Below are positions 42,337 to 54,900 of a stretch of DNA of 64,000 nt, piece by piece. This stretch comes from Lumbricus terrestris. Its lineage: Eukaryota > Annelida > Clitellata > Crassiclitellata > Lumbricidae. A model generated the notes under the pieces. It was given only the letters and a program-made list of their open reading frames with translations. It searched no databases and was not told the origin of the DNA. The stretch covers positions 28,884,920 to 28,948,919 of the forward strand of contig OX457039.1 of NCBI GenBank assembly GCA_949752735.1, written 5' to 3'. Both the position numbers and the translations under genes were made by a program. How positions within the stretch are numbered: the first letter of the stretch is position 1; each line of letters opens with the position of its first letter.

Positions 42337-43827
42337 CAGGGCTTTTTTTAACGTGCAGTTCTACACAAAATGTGCAGTTCTAAATGGATTTGTGCAGTTG
42401 TAAAAGCATTTTTGTGCAGCTAAAAAATAATTTTAGATTTCATTGACATCCGATTTGGAATAACACGTCAGTCTAAAAAGTAGAGGAACTGAGTGGATGG
42501 AAAATTGATCGCCCACTCGAGGCTGTAACACAGTGTACGTGTGATTAGTCCTTCTTAGTTTCTTTCGCAAGTTGGGTTAGCGTTATCTCGCTAAAATCAC
42601 TCGACATGTGTATGAACGCTGCAAGATTCTAGAATAATTTCAATTAATTTGTCTACTTTTCAGTTTTTTTCAAAACTTGACAGTATGCTATTTGATATTT
42701 AATGACACTGGTTTGCACTCATTGGAAGTAATTTTGTAAGTAATTTTATTTAATCGCATAACTAGGCGAACACTAGCATTGACAACCGCCTGAAGCCGAA
42801 TGATATTGCGCTGTGGCAAGCTAGCAAAGGCGACATTGCAGATATCAATTCGGTTCAAGATCAAACTTTGCACCAGATGGCGTGTCACGTCTTGTGAGAC
42901 AGTTACATGTAGACACGGGTCTCAGTTGCCTCAGTATAATTGTTGTGTTTTTGTAGCACGTCTGGTTTTCGAGAAAACTGAAATATTTAATTTTGGCACA
43001 CATTTGCAATTGCACACCTTTTTTACTATAATAGCAATAAATGCTGAATGCAGTGGTGTTTTTGTTTTTCTTGTAGCATGTCAAGTTTTTGAGAAAACTG
43101 AAATATTTAATTTTGGCACACATTTTCAATTGCACACCATTTTTTACCATAATTGCAATTAATGCTGAGTTCAGTCGTTTTTTTGTTTTTCTTGTTGTAC
43201 GTCAGGTTTTTGAGAAAACTGAAATATTTAATTTTGGCACACATTTGCAATTGCACACCTTTTTACTATAATTGCAATTCATGCTGAGTGCAGAGGTGTT
43301 TTTTTTATTACGTCAGGTTTTTGAGAAAACCGATATATTTAATTTTGGCACATATTTGCAATTGCACACCTTTTTTTACTATAAGTGGAATTAATGCTAA
43401 ATGCAGTGGTGCTTTGTTTTTGTTTGTAGCAGGTATGGTTTTCGAGAAAACTGAAATATTTAATTTTGGCACACATTTGCAATTGCACACCTTTTTTAAA
43501 ACTATAATTGCAATTAATGCTGGGTGCAGTGGTGTTTTTGTTTTTCTTGTAGTACGTCAGGTTTTTGAGAAAATTGAAATATTTTATTTTGGCACACATT
43601 TTCAATTACACCCCTTTTTTATTATAAATTGCAATTATGGACAATTCAAAACAATAGACTTTTAAAAAGAACTATCACTGTCCGGAAAAATGGTATGTTT
43701 TTATGAGATTTTCAACTCGATGACCAAAAAAGGTCATCAACTGCTTTGACCGAAAATTTTTTTTAGCCCCCTCTCACATCGGCAACCAAAGTTGTGCAGT
43801 TCTAAAAATTCCTTTAAAAAAGCCCTG
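42337..43827. mobile_element. 1.5-kb hAT-like element nested in the 4.1-kb element
   Basis: Left end CAGGGCTTTTTTTAACGTGC; right end, inverted, CAGGGCTTTTTTAAAGGAAT. An 8-bp duplication AGCCTTTG is at 42329-42336 and 43828-43835. Same family as 7311-7492. Its centre is occupied by a 118-bp tandem repeat. Confidence 0.88.
42955..43640. repeat. Tandem repeat, about 118-bp unit, 6 copies
   Basis: Units start near 42967, 43088, 43205, 43318, 43438 and 43560. Each contains GAGAAAACTGAAATATTTAA, TTTGGCACACATTTGCAATT and GCACACCTTTTT, then AATGCTGAGTGCAGTGGTG. Confidence 0.92.
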
Positions 43828-44459
43828 AGCCTTTGTAGCTATAAGATGTCGTTAAACTTCTGATTAATAATAATAAATAACGTCACAACGTCATAATCGG
43901 GCTTCTGCTACATTCCCTACAGGTTTCCTTCAGGCTCGAATCAACCTCCAGTTGGACATTGGGAATAATATGGAAAGTAAGTAAGTTAGTATGCAAGTAT
44001 TATTTTTATTATTCCTCTTGAAAACGAACAATGGGACATAGAACATCGTTATTATACATTGGATTAACAATAGGTAATGAAAACGTACGATTTAAAATCC
44101 CAAGTTAAATATAATATAATTATCAATCAATCAATCAATTAATTTTTTGATTGGTCCAAATGTATCAAGCACACTAAGATATAAAGTAGGAAAATAGTTA
44201 CATAAAGCAAAACAAGTATCACAAATTAATCAGGCAATAATCAAGGTGAGAACTAATTAGTTAACGCAAATCATAAAAAACCTTTGGGCTAGATTGGGGA
44301 TAACCCCCGGAATATATAAGAAGAGATTATTTAAACATAGTGGCTTTAGGATAGTGATACCAGTGTGAAGAGATAACGCAAAACCTGGAGTGCGTTAAGG
44401 AGAAACTCTACTAAACTATTATCATCAAACAAGTTAACTATTATTTGTTTAACAGATAA

Positions 44460-45615
44460 TTCAAATTGGAGATGTCTCTTACACACCTCTTTTAACTTTA
44501 CGAAACTATTATCATCAACCAAATTAACTATTATATTTTAACGGAGAATTCCAATTGGATGTGTGAAAACTTCGAAATAAGCTCTTAAGTGCTGTAATAT
44601 GCCGAGCAAATTTCTGTCCAGGGTAACGGCCTCTGTTGTCATAGACCCTGGTCAAATCGGATCCATCCAATTGAATGTCTCTTACACACCTCTTTTAACT
44701 TTACTAAACTATTATCAACAAACAAATTAACTATTTTTTTTAAACAGGTAATTCAAATTGGAGATGTCTTTTACACACCTCTTTTAACTTTACTAAACTA
44801 TTATCATCAAACAAGTTAGCTATTTTTATTGTTTTAAACTGAGAATTAGAATTGGAGATGTCTCCTACACACATCTTTTAATTTTACTAAACTTGTTTCA
44901 TCGGCCAAGTTAACTATTATTTTTAAACAGAGAATTTTAATTGGAAATGTTACTTACACACCTCTTTTAACTTTACAAAACTATTATCAGCACACAAATT
45001 AACTATTATTTTTTTAACAGAATTCCAATTTGAGATGTCTCTTACACACATCTTTTAATTTTACTAATCTTACATCATCAAACAAGTTAGCTATTCTTAT
45101 TGTTTTAAACTGAGAATTCCATTGGAGATGTATCCTACACACCTCTTTTAACTTTACTAAACTATTATCATCAAACAAGTTAGCTTTTATTATTGTTTTA
45201 AACTGATAATTTCAATTGGAGATGTCTCCTACACACATATTTTAATTTTACTAAACTTATATGATCAGCCAAGTTAACTATTATTTTTAAACAGAGAATT
45301 TTAATTGGAGATGTTTCTTACACACCTCTTTTAACTTTACTAAACAATTATCATCAAACAAATTAACTAGGCCTATTATTTTTTAACAGAGAATTCCAAT
45401 TTGAAATGTCTCTTACACACATCTTTTAATTTTACTTATCTTACATCAAACAAGTTAACTATTATTTTTTAAACAGAGAATTCCAATTGGAGATGTTTCT
45501 TATACACCTCTTTTAACTTTACTGAACTATTGTCATCAAAAATTAACTATTTTTTTTAACAGAGAATTCCAATTGAAGATGTCTCTTACACACCTCTTTT
45601 AACTTTACTAAAAAA
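44460..45615. repeat. Tandem repeat, about 90-bp unit, about 12 copies
   Basis: Repeated text GGAGATGTCTCTTACACACC, TCTTTTAACTTTACTAAACT, ATTATCATCAAACAA and AACAGAGAATTCCAATT. Copies differ by small indels and substitutions, and one stretch (about 44560-44660) is interrupted. Confidence 0.92.
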
Positions 45616-45893
45616 ATTATCAATTCAAAGCATTTCGACATAGGGGGGGGGCACTTTGAAGTCTTAAACAAAGACTATAAGCACTAAAATGACGAGGAAA
45701 TTTGTTAATATGACTACCTGTAATGCTACCATTGTAGTGCTCAAAATCGAAACTTTTCGAAGTTTGGGGGCATATCTCCCTGCCCAAACCCTCCCCTGCT
45801 AGGCGCATCGTGCCTAGGCGATCGTCATTCGCCCGCTCGTCCGTCCCCCCCCCCCCCCAAAGTTCGGACCAGGTCTCCGCCTATGCCCGGTTC

Positions 45894-47016
45894 TGGCGAG
45901 AAAAACAACGATAGCCATTTAAACAGATGGCAGTTACTTCATCAGACTCGTAAATTAATGCAGGATAAGCGTTGCGTTAAGATATTTCTGACGATTGGTT
46001 TCAAAAGTCACTGGAGGAACGAAATTATGTGTTGCAAGAAGTGCACTGTGTTTTTTTCTAACCGCTGAGAGCTTCGCGCTTTGGCGGCCATAACTGAAGT
46101 TGTTGGCATGAGGAAAACAGTCGGGGTCAATGTGGTGTCACCCACTCTATATAGGCCTATGTCTGATCCTCCTCCTCTCTCAGTCTCTCTCAACCTCGTT
46201 CGCAACTCCACTCATGTTCTCCAGCCTATCTATAGAAAGGTATATCTAGCACTTCACCACGTGTCTGTAACCACCTTTCTCCTGAATTTCGTGTCTTTCC
46301 TTCGGCTCTTCCACCATTATCTATCTGCCCCAGGTTCCTCTTTCCATCACTCTTTTGAATTTCCATTCATAACTGAAGTCTCACATTGAGTTTGTTTAAA
46401 GCGGTTGGCTGCTAATTAATATTGTCAAATACGGTACTTCATTGAGCACAATGTCAGCAGTTTCAGGGTTCAGTAGACTTAAGCTTTCGTTAAGTTTAAA
46501 AATCTCCATTTTCTTTTCATGCACCTCTAAGTCGTCAGCATATTTGCACTGCAGCAGGTGACTGTAGATACATAAAGCACCCAGAGCCGCGTTGAAAATA
46601 ATAAAAAAGATCTATGTACATGTCCTTGCACTCTACTTAGGGTAGTCAGTAACCAGTTGGATATATTTTTTATTTTTATATATTTATTATTTAACCGCTT
46701 GAGTTCCTCCGCTTAAGAAGTTCTAACCAATTAAGGATGTGAGGAGGAATATTGAGAACGTTGTTGAACGTTGCTTTGATGGTTTAATGATGCTTATGAT
46801 ACTATAAACTATTAACAACTTTCTATACGTAGACACAGAGAAAGGTTCTGTGAATTTTGACTGATTAGTTTCTTGTTTAGAATGCTAGAATCTTCCAAAT
46901 TGTCGCGAAGTTGCCTATAAAAACACATCATTGCCTAACACATGATTGTCATCACTAATCAAAATTGGGCGCAAGCGATCAGTATCACCGTTACTAAATG
47001 TTGCTCTCATGCGTCT
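45894..47016. other. Non-genic stretch
   Basis: No gene or element boundary recognised; short ORFs here lack any family resemblance. Confidence 0.4.
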
Positions 47017-47024
47017 GTGAACAC

Positions 47025-47763
47025 GGGGCGCGGACATTTCCCCCCTGGACAAAACCCCCGGACAATCCCCCCCGGACAATTCCCCCCGGACAATTCCCCC
47101 CTGGTTTAGCCTAGGACATTACCCCCCCGGACAATTCCCCCCTTTGCTTCCATTTAGGCAAAAATGCGTTTAATCCAACTTCTATTTAAATAACAAATAT
47201 TTTCATCAATCCAGCAAGAATATTTTCATCAATCCAGCTTCCATTTAAGCAAGAATATTTTCATCAATCCAGCTTCCATTTAAGCAAGAATATTTTCATC
47301 AATCCAGCTCCAATTTAAGCAAGAATATTTTCATCAATCCAGCAAGAATATTTTCATCAATCCAGCTTCCATTTAAGCAAGAATATTTTCATCAATCCAG
47401 CTTCCATTTAAGCAAGAATATTTTCATCAATCCAGCTCCAATTTAAGCAAGAATATTTTCATCAATCCAGCTCCAATTTAAGCAAGAATATTTTCATCAA
47501 TCCAGCTTCCATTTAAGCAAGAATATTTTCATCTATCCAGCTTCCATTTAAGTAAAAATTATTTTGCATCAATCCGGCTTCTATTTAGCAAGAAATCTTT
47601 TCATCAATCCAACTTAGGACACTTAGGACCGCCGTTTTATAGTCATACCACTTACACGCAATATGTTCGACAGGGGGGGAATTGTCCTACCCTGGGGGGG
47701 GGAAATTGTCCGGGGGGGTTTTGTCCGGGGGGGTTTTGTCCAGGGGGGAAATGTCCTACACTC
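47025..47763. mobile_element. C-tract foldback (long-TIR) element with 35-bp satellite core
   Basis: Left arm GGACATTTCCCCCCTGGACA then AAACCCCC and repeated GGACAATTCCCCCC; the right arm is its inverse with repeated GGGGGGTTTTGTCC. The 8-bp direct repeat GTGAACAC flanks it (47017-47024 and 47764-47771). Non-coding. Confidence 0.85.
47178..47610. repeat. 35-bp satellite, about 11 copies
   Basis: Unit CAAGAATATTTTCATCAATC plus CAGCTTCCATTTAAG, with some units shortened; occupies the centre of the foldback element. Confidence 0.95.
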
Positions 47764-48057
47764 GTGAACACTTAGGGGTGGGTGGGGTGGGTCACTGGGT
47801 TGGGGTGGGTGGTATGATATGTTCGGAGTCTGATAGTGTTAGACAACATCGTTTTAACTCAGTCGCAAAGATTACATGTTGACGTCGATGGGCCTCCAGC
47901 ATAAAGGACGTTGTGACTGATTGATATGAACCTGTATACATGGAATGGAAAGCTTTGAGAAGGAAATGAGGGTCGGACTGGACTGGCAGGTGAAGCAGGT
48001 GCGCCGCTGAAAACCTGACGCCCGGTCGGTCGAGATGATAGATAAGTGGATGCATGG

Positions 48058-48132
48058 AAAAGGAGCAACACAGGAGCAACACAGGAGCAACACAGGAGCA
48101 ACACAGGAGCAGCACAGGAGCAACACAGGAGA
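48058..48132. repeat. 11-bp minisatellite GGAGCAACACA
   Basis: Six consecutive copies, one with a single change (GGAGCAGCACA). Confidence 0.95.
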
Positions 48133-48220
48133 GAACACGTAGACCATTTTTCAGAGAATTATTGCGACAACATCGCCACAGCAGCATTCGTGCTTTGCCA
48201 GTCATGTTGATCCAGCGACA

Positions 48221-48221
<1 letters not shown>

Positions 48222-48273
<52 letters not shown>
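48222..48273. repeat. (TA)n microsatellite
   Basis: Uninterrupted TA dinucleotides over about 50 bp. Confidence 0.95.
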
Positions 48274-48276
<3 letters not shown>

Positions 48277-48800
48277 TAAGTCTAGACTTTATTCTTAGGT
48301 TGGATTATTGTGAAGATCATCGTTCATAATACATGCGATGATGTGAGCGACTGATCGACGGATATCGCCATTGGATGAGACAATGATTGACAGGTATGGA
48401 AAACGAATCGCTTCTTTAACATTTCTTAGAATTAATGGTGAAAACAATGCTCTAAATTCGTCAAGTATTGATATTTTGACACAAGAATAATAGGTCACTA
48501 GAAAGACTTTAAACGAGAGGATTGACAGGACACCAAAAGCCAGGTCATTCAAACTCAGAAAATGAAAGAATAAAGAATATTCTGTCAGTGAAATATAAAT
48601 ACCTAATTAAGTGAGCAGAGTCTACAATGAAGTCATTGGACTGAAGACGGAATGAAAAGAAAACGGTGTGGTTTGAAATATCAAGCCAAATGAGTCAGAA
48701 AGAGGAATAAAAGAAATGAACATTAGACGTATACTAAAGTATGGAACTATTTTACTCACAGACAATAAAACTCTTGTATAACTAATACTCATGCACGAGC
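48274..48800. other. Non-genic stretch
   Basis: Contains a short hydrophobic minus-strand frame (48552-48295) that I could not assign to any family. Otherwise nothing. Confidence 0.35.

Positions 48801-48802
<2 letters not shown>

Positions 48803-48871
<69 letters not shown>
48803..48871. repeat. (TAA)n microsatellite
   Basis: Uninterrupted trinucleotide run immediately upstream of the reverse-transcriptase relic. Confidence 0.95.
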
Positions 48872-48984
48872 GAGTCATTGAAGAATAGCAGAAGAAGCAC
48901 CCAAAGGCCTACAATGAAAGGAGAACACTCCCATGTCCTCAGGAAGACAGGTTTGAAGCCATTCAGGTACCGGTATCTGGAAAG

Positions 48985-50850
48985 ATGGTTTGGGATTTTG
49001 TGGCTTCCTTTCCGGCAGCATCTAGCGGAGGACCAGATGGCTTCACACTACAACATTTGAAAGACTTTCTATCTAATACAACAGACACTGAATTTGTGGA
49101 TGCAAATTGGAGAAATAATCAACCTATTATTGAGAGGCGGTTTACCGAAACACATGGCAGAGATTCTCTATACGGTGGTAGACTAAGACTTAATAACGTT
49201 GAGTAAGAAAGATGGTGGAATCAGACCAATCACAGTAGGATACACGTGGCGACGTCTGGCTGTTAAGTGTGTCTGCCATGTTGTTACCCCATACCTGTCT
49301 CAAAACTTATCACCGCTTCAAATCGGCGTGGGAGTTCCAGAAGGGGCCGAAGCTGCTGTTCACGCAACCAGACGCTACGTATACAATCCATGCCTGAATG
49401 TATAGTGAAATTGGACTTTCGAATGCTTTCAATGCGCTGAGAAAAGACTCAATTTTAGAGAGGGTAGCAGCAACAGCGCCAGGAATATACAGATATGTAT
49501 TTGACAACTACGCTTATTCCCCCAAGCTACAGACCAGACATCAAACCATCCTTTTGGAGAAAGGTACTCAGCAAGGCGACCCGTTAGGGCCACTGGAGTT
49601 TTGCACTTCTTAATAATCTGGTAACTCCACTACATACTGACTATATGGACGATCTCACTCTTGCTGGACCGATTGACAAAGTTGAGAATGACATCCGCTT
49701 GATAGAGAAGCAGGCATCCATGTATGGTTTACAACTGAATCGATCTAAATGTGAAGTATCAGCCAGAGGTTACGACGAAGTAAAGAAGAATCAGGTTTTC
49801 TCCGATTTTGAAAGTGTAGCCGTCGAGGATCTGTCTTTACTTGGGGCACCGCTACTGCCAGGCAGTGCAGTCGATACATCCATCCAAAACAAAATAAACG
49901 ATCTGGAGACAGCTATCACAGGACTTGAGACACTACACCCACACAACTCATTCATTGTTGAGGATCAGTTTAAGCATCCCAAAGCTATTATATACGCTGA
50001 GAACATCAGCCTGCTTCCTGAGCGAAGGACTTGTACACAACTTTGACAACTCCTTGAAAACTGGCATTTATGCAGTCCTTTCAATATCCACATGAGCGTA
50101 ATCGTAATCGTAATCGTAAACTCGAAATTTCTAAAGCGCCACTCGAAAGCCAAGCGCGGGGCACCAGCTTATTCACGAGCGCTGCGTTGAGTTAGAAGGG
50201 TTGTCCGAGAGAGTAGTCCGTGGTGGTCCGGGTCGAGTTACCATAAGATCAGGATCAAATGCGTTGAGTTAGAAGGGTTGTCCGTGAGAGTAGTCCGTGG
50301 TGGTCAGGGTCGAAATTGAGCGACGATCAGTGGATCCCGGCATCTTTACCTGTGAGGAACGGTGGTCTGGGCATTCGTAGTGACGTTATGCTGGCAACTT
50401 CCGCCTTTTTGGCATCAGCCGCTGGCACGCGAAGCCTTCAAGATAAAATTCTACTTGATGTCGCTGTGTCGCTTATAGACCATTTTGTGGAGGAAGCTTT
50501 CAGTTCGTGGTCATTGAGATGGAACGCACCTCCTCCCATAGAGGATTACGACTAGCAGCCGGCATTCGACTTGGCACTGCGTTGTGCGAAAATTACACAT
50601 GCAAATGTGGTGTCATAGTCGAACAGAATGAACTGCATGGATTCTCTTGTACTAAAGGAGCGGGAAGGCAACAACGTCATGGAATGATTAATGACGTGCT
50701 TTGGCGCATTCACACGAGCCAAATACCCGCAATAAAGGAGCCTAATGGTCTCTCCCGATCTGATGGTAAAAAGTCAGATGGAGTTACCATTATTCCCTGG
50801 GACAGAGGTCTTTGCTTGGCGTGGGATTTCACGGGAAAAAAATTGTAACT
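48985..50850 (+). pseudogene. Decayed reverse-transcriptase polyprotein (non-LTR or related retroelement)
   Basis: Pieces in shifting frames keep the order of an RT domain: FPAASSGGPDGFTLQHLKDF, then KKDGGIRPITVGYTWRRLAVKC, GVGVPEGAEAAVHATRR, GLSNAFNALRKDSILE..., KGTQQGDPLGPLEFC and YMDDLTLAG (49642-49668), then MYGLQLNRSKCEV. The C-terminal part has GLSRSDGKKSDGVTIIPWDR and LAWDFTG, reminiscent of a restriction-like nuclease, although that is tentative. Frameshifts, a stop after EFCTS and a duplicated 80-bp insertion (50180-50310) make it dead. Confidence 0.85.
50180..50310. repeat. Short tandem duplication inside the RT relic
   Basis: GCGTTGAGTTAGAAGGGTTG followed by TCCG.GAGAGTAGTCCGTGG occurs twice about 80 bp apart, with few differences. 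Confidence 0.85.
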
Positions 50851-50855
50851 CCAGA

Positions 50856-51280
50856 GCGGGAAAGCACTTTGTATTGTTTCTTAGAGTCTGAAGAATCAAA
50901 GGCCTATTTACCTCGGGCGAGAAATAATTAATAATGGGCTCATTTATTTATCAATTCAAACTATCAAGGTACATGATAGATCATCAGATGACAAGAACTT
51001 CAACAGGAGTTGAATTTTACTGCATGGCAGCCTGCAATGCGCCCATCTGTTCCACTCTTCATTTCACAGTCGCCACCCACCTAGGGAGTGGAAGGTTGAG
51101 TCAACCTTTATCAGGTTATCGAACCCGCGTCTTTCTGGTCTTCGTGCCACCGGGTTACCATTCAACCATCTTCCCCGCTCTAATAAATACATAAACAGAA
51201 TACCAAGAGGCAATATTTTCAGCAAATTCACAAAACCAGGATCATCATTATATTTTATACTCAAGACTTTCTGCACATTA
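50856..51280. other. Non-genic stretch; possible 3' part of the RT relic
   Basis: Plus-strand text around 51010-51150 (FYCMAACNAPICSTLHF in one frame) may be a remnant of another retroelement, not assigned. Confidence 0.35.
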
Positions 51281-51933
51281 ATGCTGAGCATGGGCGCCCG
51301 CAGCATAGGTCAAGGGGGGTCGCGTGACCCCCCCTGGAAATCATGACAAAATATCAATAATGATACTTTCTGGGAAAACGTCAGTGGTAAAACGGGAAAT
51401 GATGCATTTGCACCCACCCCAATTTGGCCAATTGTTCAAACAGTTGACCTATTTTGCATACGCCGTATGGTGTTCAAAATACCACAACGAGGCCACAACA
51501 TGGTCACAGTTTCTGAACTACATCCTCTAGCCTGTTGTATATAGGCCTACGATACACAGAGTCACAGATGCACAATTTATGTGGTGTCTGACACAGTAAT
51601 TAGATACGGATTGTATGGGGTGTTTGGAGGTATCTGGGGAAGAGGTCAGCGCAGCTGGCGATGGACAGGGAGGAGTGGAGGAGATGCGTTGCCCGATATG
51701 CAGACTTCACAGGAAGGACTCGGTCATGGAGGTCTCAAAACACGACTCAGTATACTAATTAAGGCACTGTCCACCAGGCAGAGACCTCTGGATAATAAAT
51801 GCTCAAAGACGTGCAGACTAATTTCACCCTCTCAGTATATATTCACACAGACACGCACACACACACACACACACAATTATATATATACACACACACACAC
51901 ACACAATTATATATATATATAATGCACGTCAAT

Positions 51934-51983
<50 letters not shown>

Positions 51984-54900
51984 TAGGGTGTCCCACGATT
52001 GCACAGGAAAAATATTTTTCTTGAAACTTGAAATGCAGTCCCTCCAAAAAGTTTCCTTATGGTCCTATGATAGTACCTGCCAAATTTCTGGACATTTTGA
52101 AAATATTTAGAGGCCGCTCAAAGCTCACATATAATATGTGTAAGTTGTCACAAATTATACGTGCGACATATAGGCCTATGAGTTTGAAATTTTCGGAGGT
52201 CCACACTTTGATCCCACTAGCGTGCTTATGTATTGCTTAATAACCTTATATTGCTCTGAAATACTAAAATCTACAAATATGCAACCTTATTGTATTTGCG
52301 AATGAGGTTTTTCAAGCATAAGGACGACAGTTAAGCTCTCGAGCAAACGAATGATGTAAATGTCGTGCACTAGGATTGCAGGTCGCTACCTCCACATGGC
52401 AATCATCAGTGGAGTAGAAATGAATAAGGTTAACAGATTGTCAGTCTGATTTTTCTCTAGTTGGTGGAAGTAGCCTACAAACATGTTGGTGTGCTAAAGT
52501 TGACCTCTGGACCAGGACAGGAATCAACGGTTGCAGTTTGAACCTTTTGAAGTCGTGAAAGTGTGATGCATTAGCAGTGTTATTTCAGTTATGGTTTTTC
52601 AGTTACAGTTTCAGTTACAGTTATCTATTTTTTTATTTTTCAGTTACAGTTTCAGTTACAGTTAACTGCAATGAGATTTTTCAATTTCAGTTACAGTTAC
52701 TTCTTATTTTTCAGTTACAGTTTCAGTTACAGTTTTTACGTGTATATTCAAACGTCACAACTACTAAGACACTGATCACAGTCACACATATTGCGCAAAG
52801 TTCCCAGAAAGTTGAATAGGAGATCAATCTGATTTTACATATTGTCGGTTGACTTTAAGGAACACACGACGTTCCAGGTTTACACTTAATCTGTTTCGCT
52901 TTCTTGCACACAAGTCCCAACAAACTGAGAAGACGCGCTCAGCGTATGCTTGTGAAGCAGGCACGGATACGAAGTCTTCTGCAATCAGGGCCAGAGATGG
53001 ATAGGAGCTCTGTCACATATGTTCACAAACCAAAAGATAACGAGTGAAACACCCCTCAAAGTGATTAATCAACTTGTCATGTAATAGCAGAATTACAAAT
53101 GTTATAGAAAGGCAGTAGTCAAACATACTACTATATTATACACTAAGGGGCAGTAAGGGCTCAACTAATGACTAGTTTCTCTTCATTGGTCTCATGTTCT
53201 TTAAAGGCATTTCTTCTCCCCCGAAGTTTCCGTGCTGAGAACGCCTCTGAATAGTTATGTTGTGAGAAATGTATAGAAAAAGCACTTGTTTTATTTTCAA
53301 GTTAACTCCTTTTGATTCTTCAGTTATACAGTTATTGTTCTTCAGTTTCTATTACAGTTTCAGTTATTCAACACTTTTCAGTTTCAGTTTCAGTTACAGT
53401 TAACTGGCATAGATTTTTCAGTTATTCTGCCATTTCAGTTACAGTTTCAGTTAATAGAAATAACACTGTGCATTAGGCCTAATTATTGGCAAATGCTTTG
53501 AGACAACGGCTTTCAATGACTGCATATTAAATAGAGTTTGCAATGCCTTGCACCCTTCTACATCAGCCATCAGTCGTAACATCTTGTTAACATCACAGAA
53601 ATCTTTTAAGTCCAGTTGCCTGGTGCATTCTTTGTGTCCTTGGTAAAAATTTGTCCATCAATGGTCTGTAATTAAGCTCTGCAAGCCATTTAAAGATGAA
53701 TGCTCCAATCTGGTTCACCATCAACCAACCCTCGACCAATGCTACTGCAGTCTGCATCTAACAAATCATAAGAATTCATTACTGAACAGCTTTAGCGTGG
53801 CCATACTCGAAATATGACTATCAAGAATTTTCAAAACTCTTGGTATTCATGGTTGGATTGAACAATTCGGTAGCATTTCGCAAGCCTGTTGCCATCACAG
53901 AGCAAGTTGGATGGGTAAGGCAATATAGATCTAATTGCTTTATGATGGAAACGAATCACATATACAGTTGACGACCGTGAATTACAGGGCATCCAACCCA
54001 AACAAGTCTCAGATTTGTGATTGACATCTACAGTCAGGCGGTGTTCTCATGTAGAGTCACTGCTCTCTTTGAATTAATCCATAGCTTTATAATTCTGGCA
54101 ATGCTGCTCTAGATGACAAGTCTGAAAATGATGCAACATCATTCTTGGTATACCAGCACCTAAGATATAAGAGATAGCAATTCTCTCTGTTCTTTCAGTG
54201 AGTTCTCATTAATGTGGAATAACGGGGTTATCTCTTCCTAAAAGTTTTTCCCAAACCATGCTGCGTTCAAATATAGTTTTCTCGATCTTTCGGTGAAAGA
54301 GTGGCGAGATAGCCAATCGTATAAGACCACGTGTGATTTTTCATAACGTTGGTCTGTGTAAATGACTGTGCTGAACAAACATGACGCAGCTTTGATACAG
54401 AATTTCAGCTCAACGATAACGAAGAACGTAGATCGGAGACAATTTCTCGTACAGGTTGTCGAAAAACACAGGCACATGTTTTCTAACCACAATTGTGACA
54501 ATCTTGTTGACATGTATAAATGTAGAACGTAGAACTGAAGAACAATTTGAGTGCAGTGATGTAGAATCAGCAGATCAGTATGAGAATAGTAAAAAAAATA
54601 ACGGTCCAGACGTTGATTTGTTGTGTAGCTGCATGGGGTGTGCAATTAAAACTTTACTGTGTGGTCCTAGGACAAATAGGGGTTGAACCTCACAGCCCCC
54701 TCAGAATTTCTTACTATGAAGCAGATGAAGGTATGGAGGAGCTAAAACCACGACTTGTTACATTATCAAGAGTTTGTAATGACTACTCCCAATGATTAGT
54801 TGTGTGTGCACTGATATTGTGTCCAAAGTTCAAAAATTTCAAATTTTTCTCGATTTTGCATTTTTTGAGCATAAGACTATGCCCAAAATATCCATTGTAT

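Larger units (their letters stand above)
41748..45885. mobile_element. 4.1-kb hAT-like element, GGCGGAGACC family
   Basis: Left end CACTGGCGGAGACCTAGG; right end, inverted, CATAGGCGGAGACCTGGT. An exact 8-bp duplication, CCCGGTTC, lies at 41740-41747 and 45886-45893. The interior holds a nested element (42337-43827) and a satellite (44460-45615). No transposase recognised. G/C-homopolymer subterminal runs are shared with the MITE at 2006-2254. Confidence 0.88.

Noticed and set aside
44460..45615. CRISPR-like array
   Set aside because: Whole units repeat without unique spacers, and the DNA is eukaryotic; this is a satellite.
48295..48552. Hydrophobic minus-strand ORF as a receptor fragment
   Set aside because: Composition suggests membrane segments, but no family motif could be identified and it is short.
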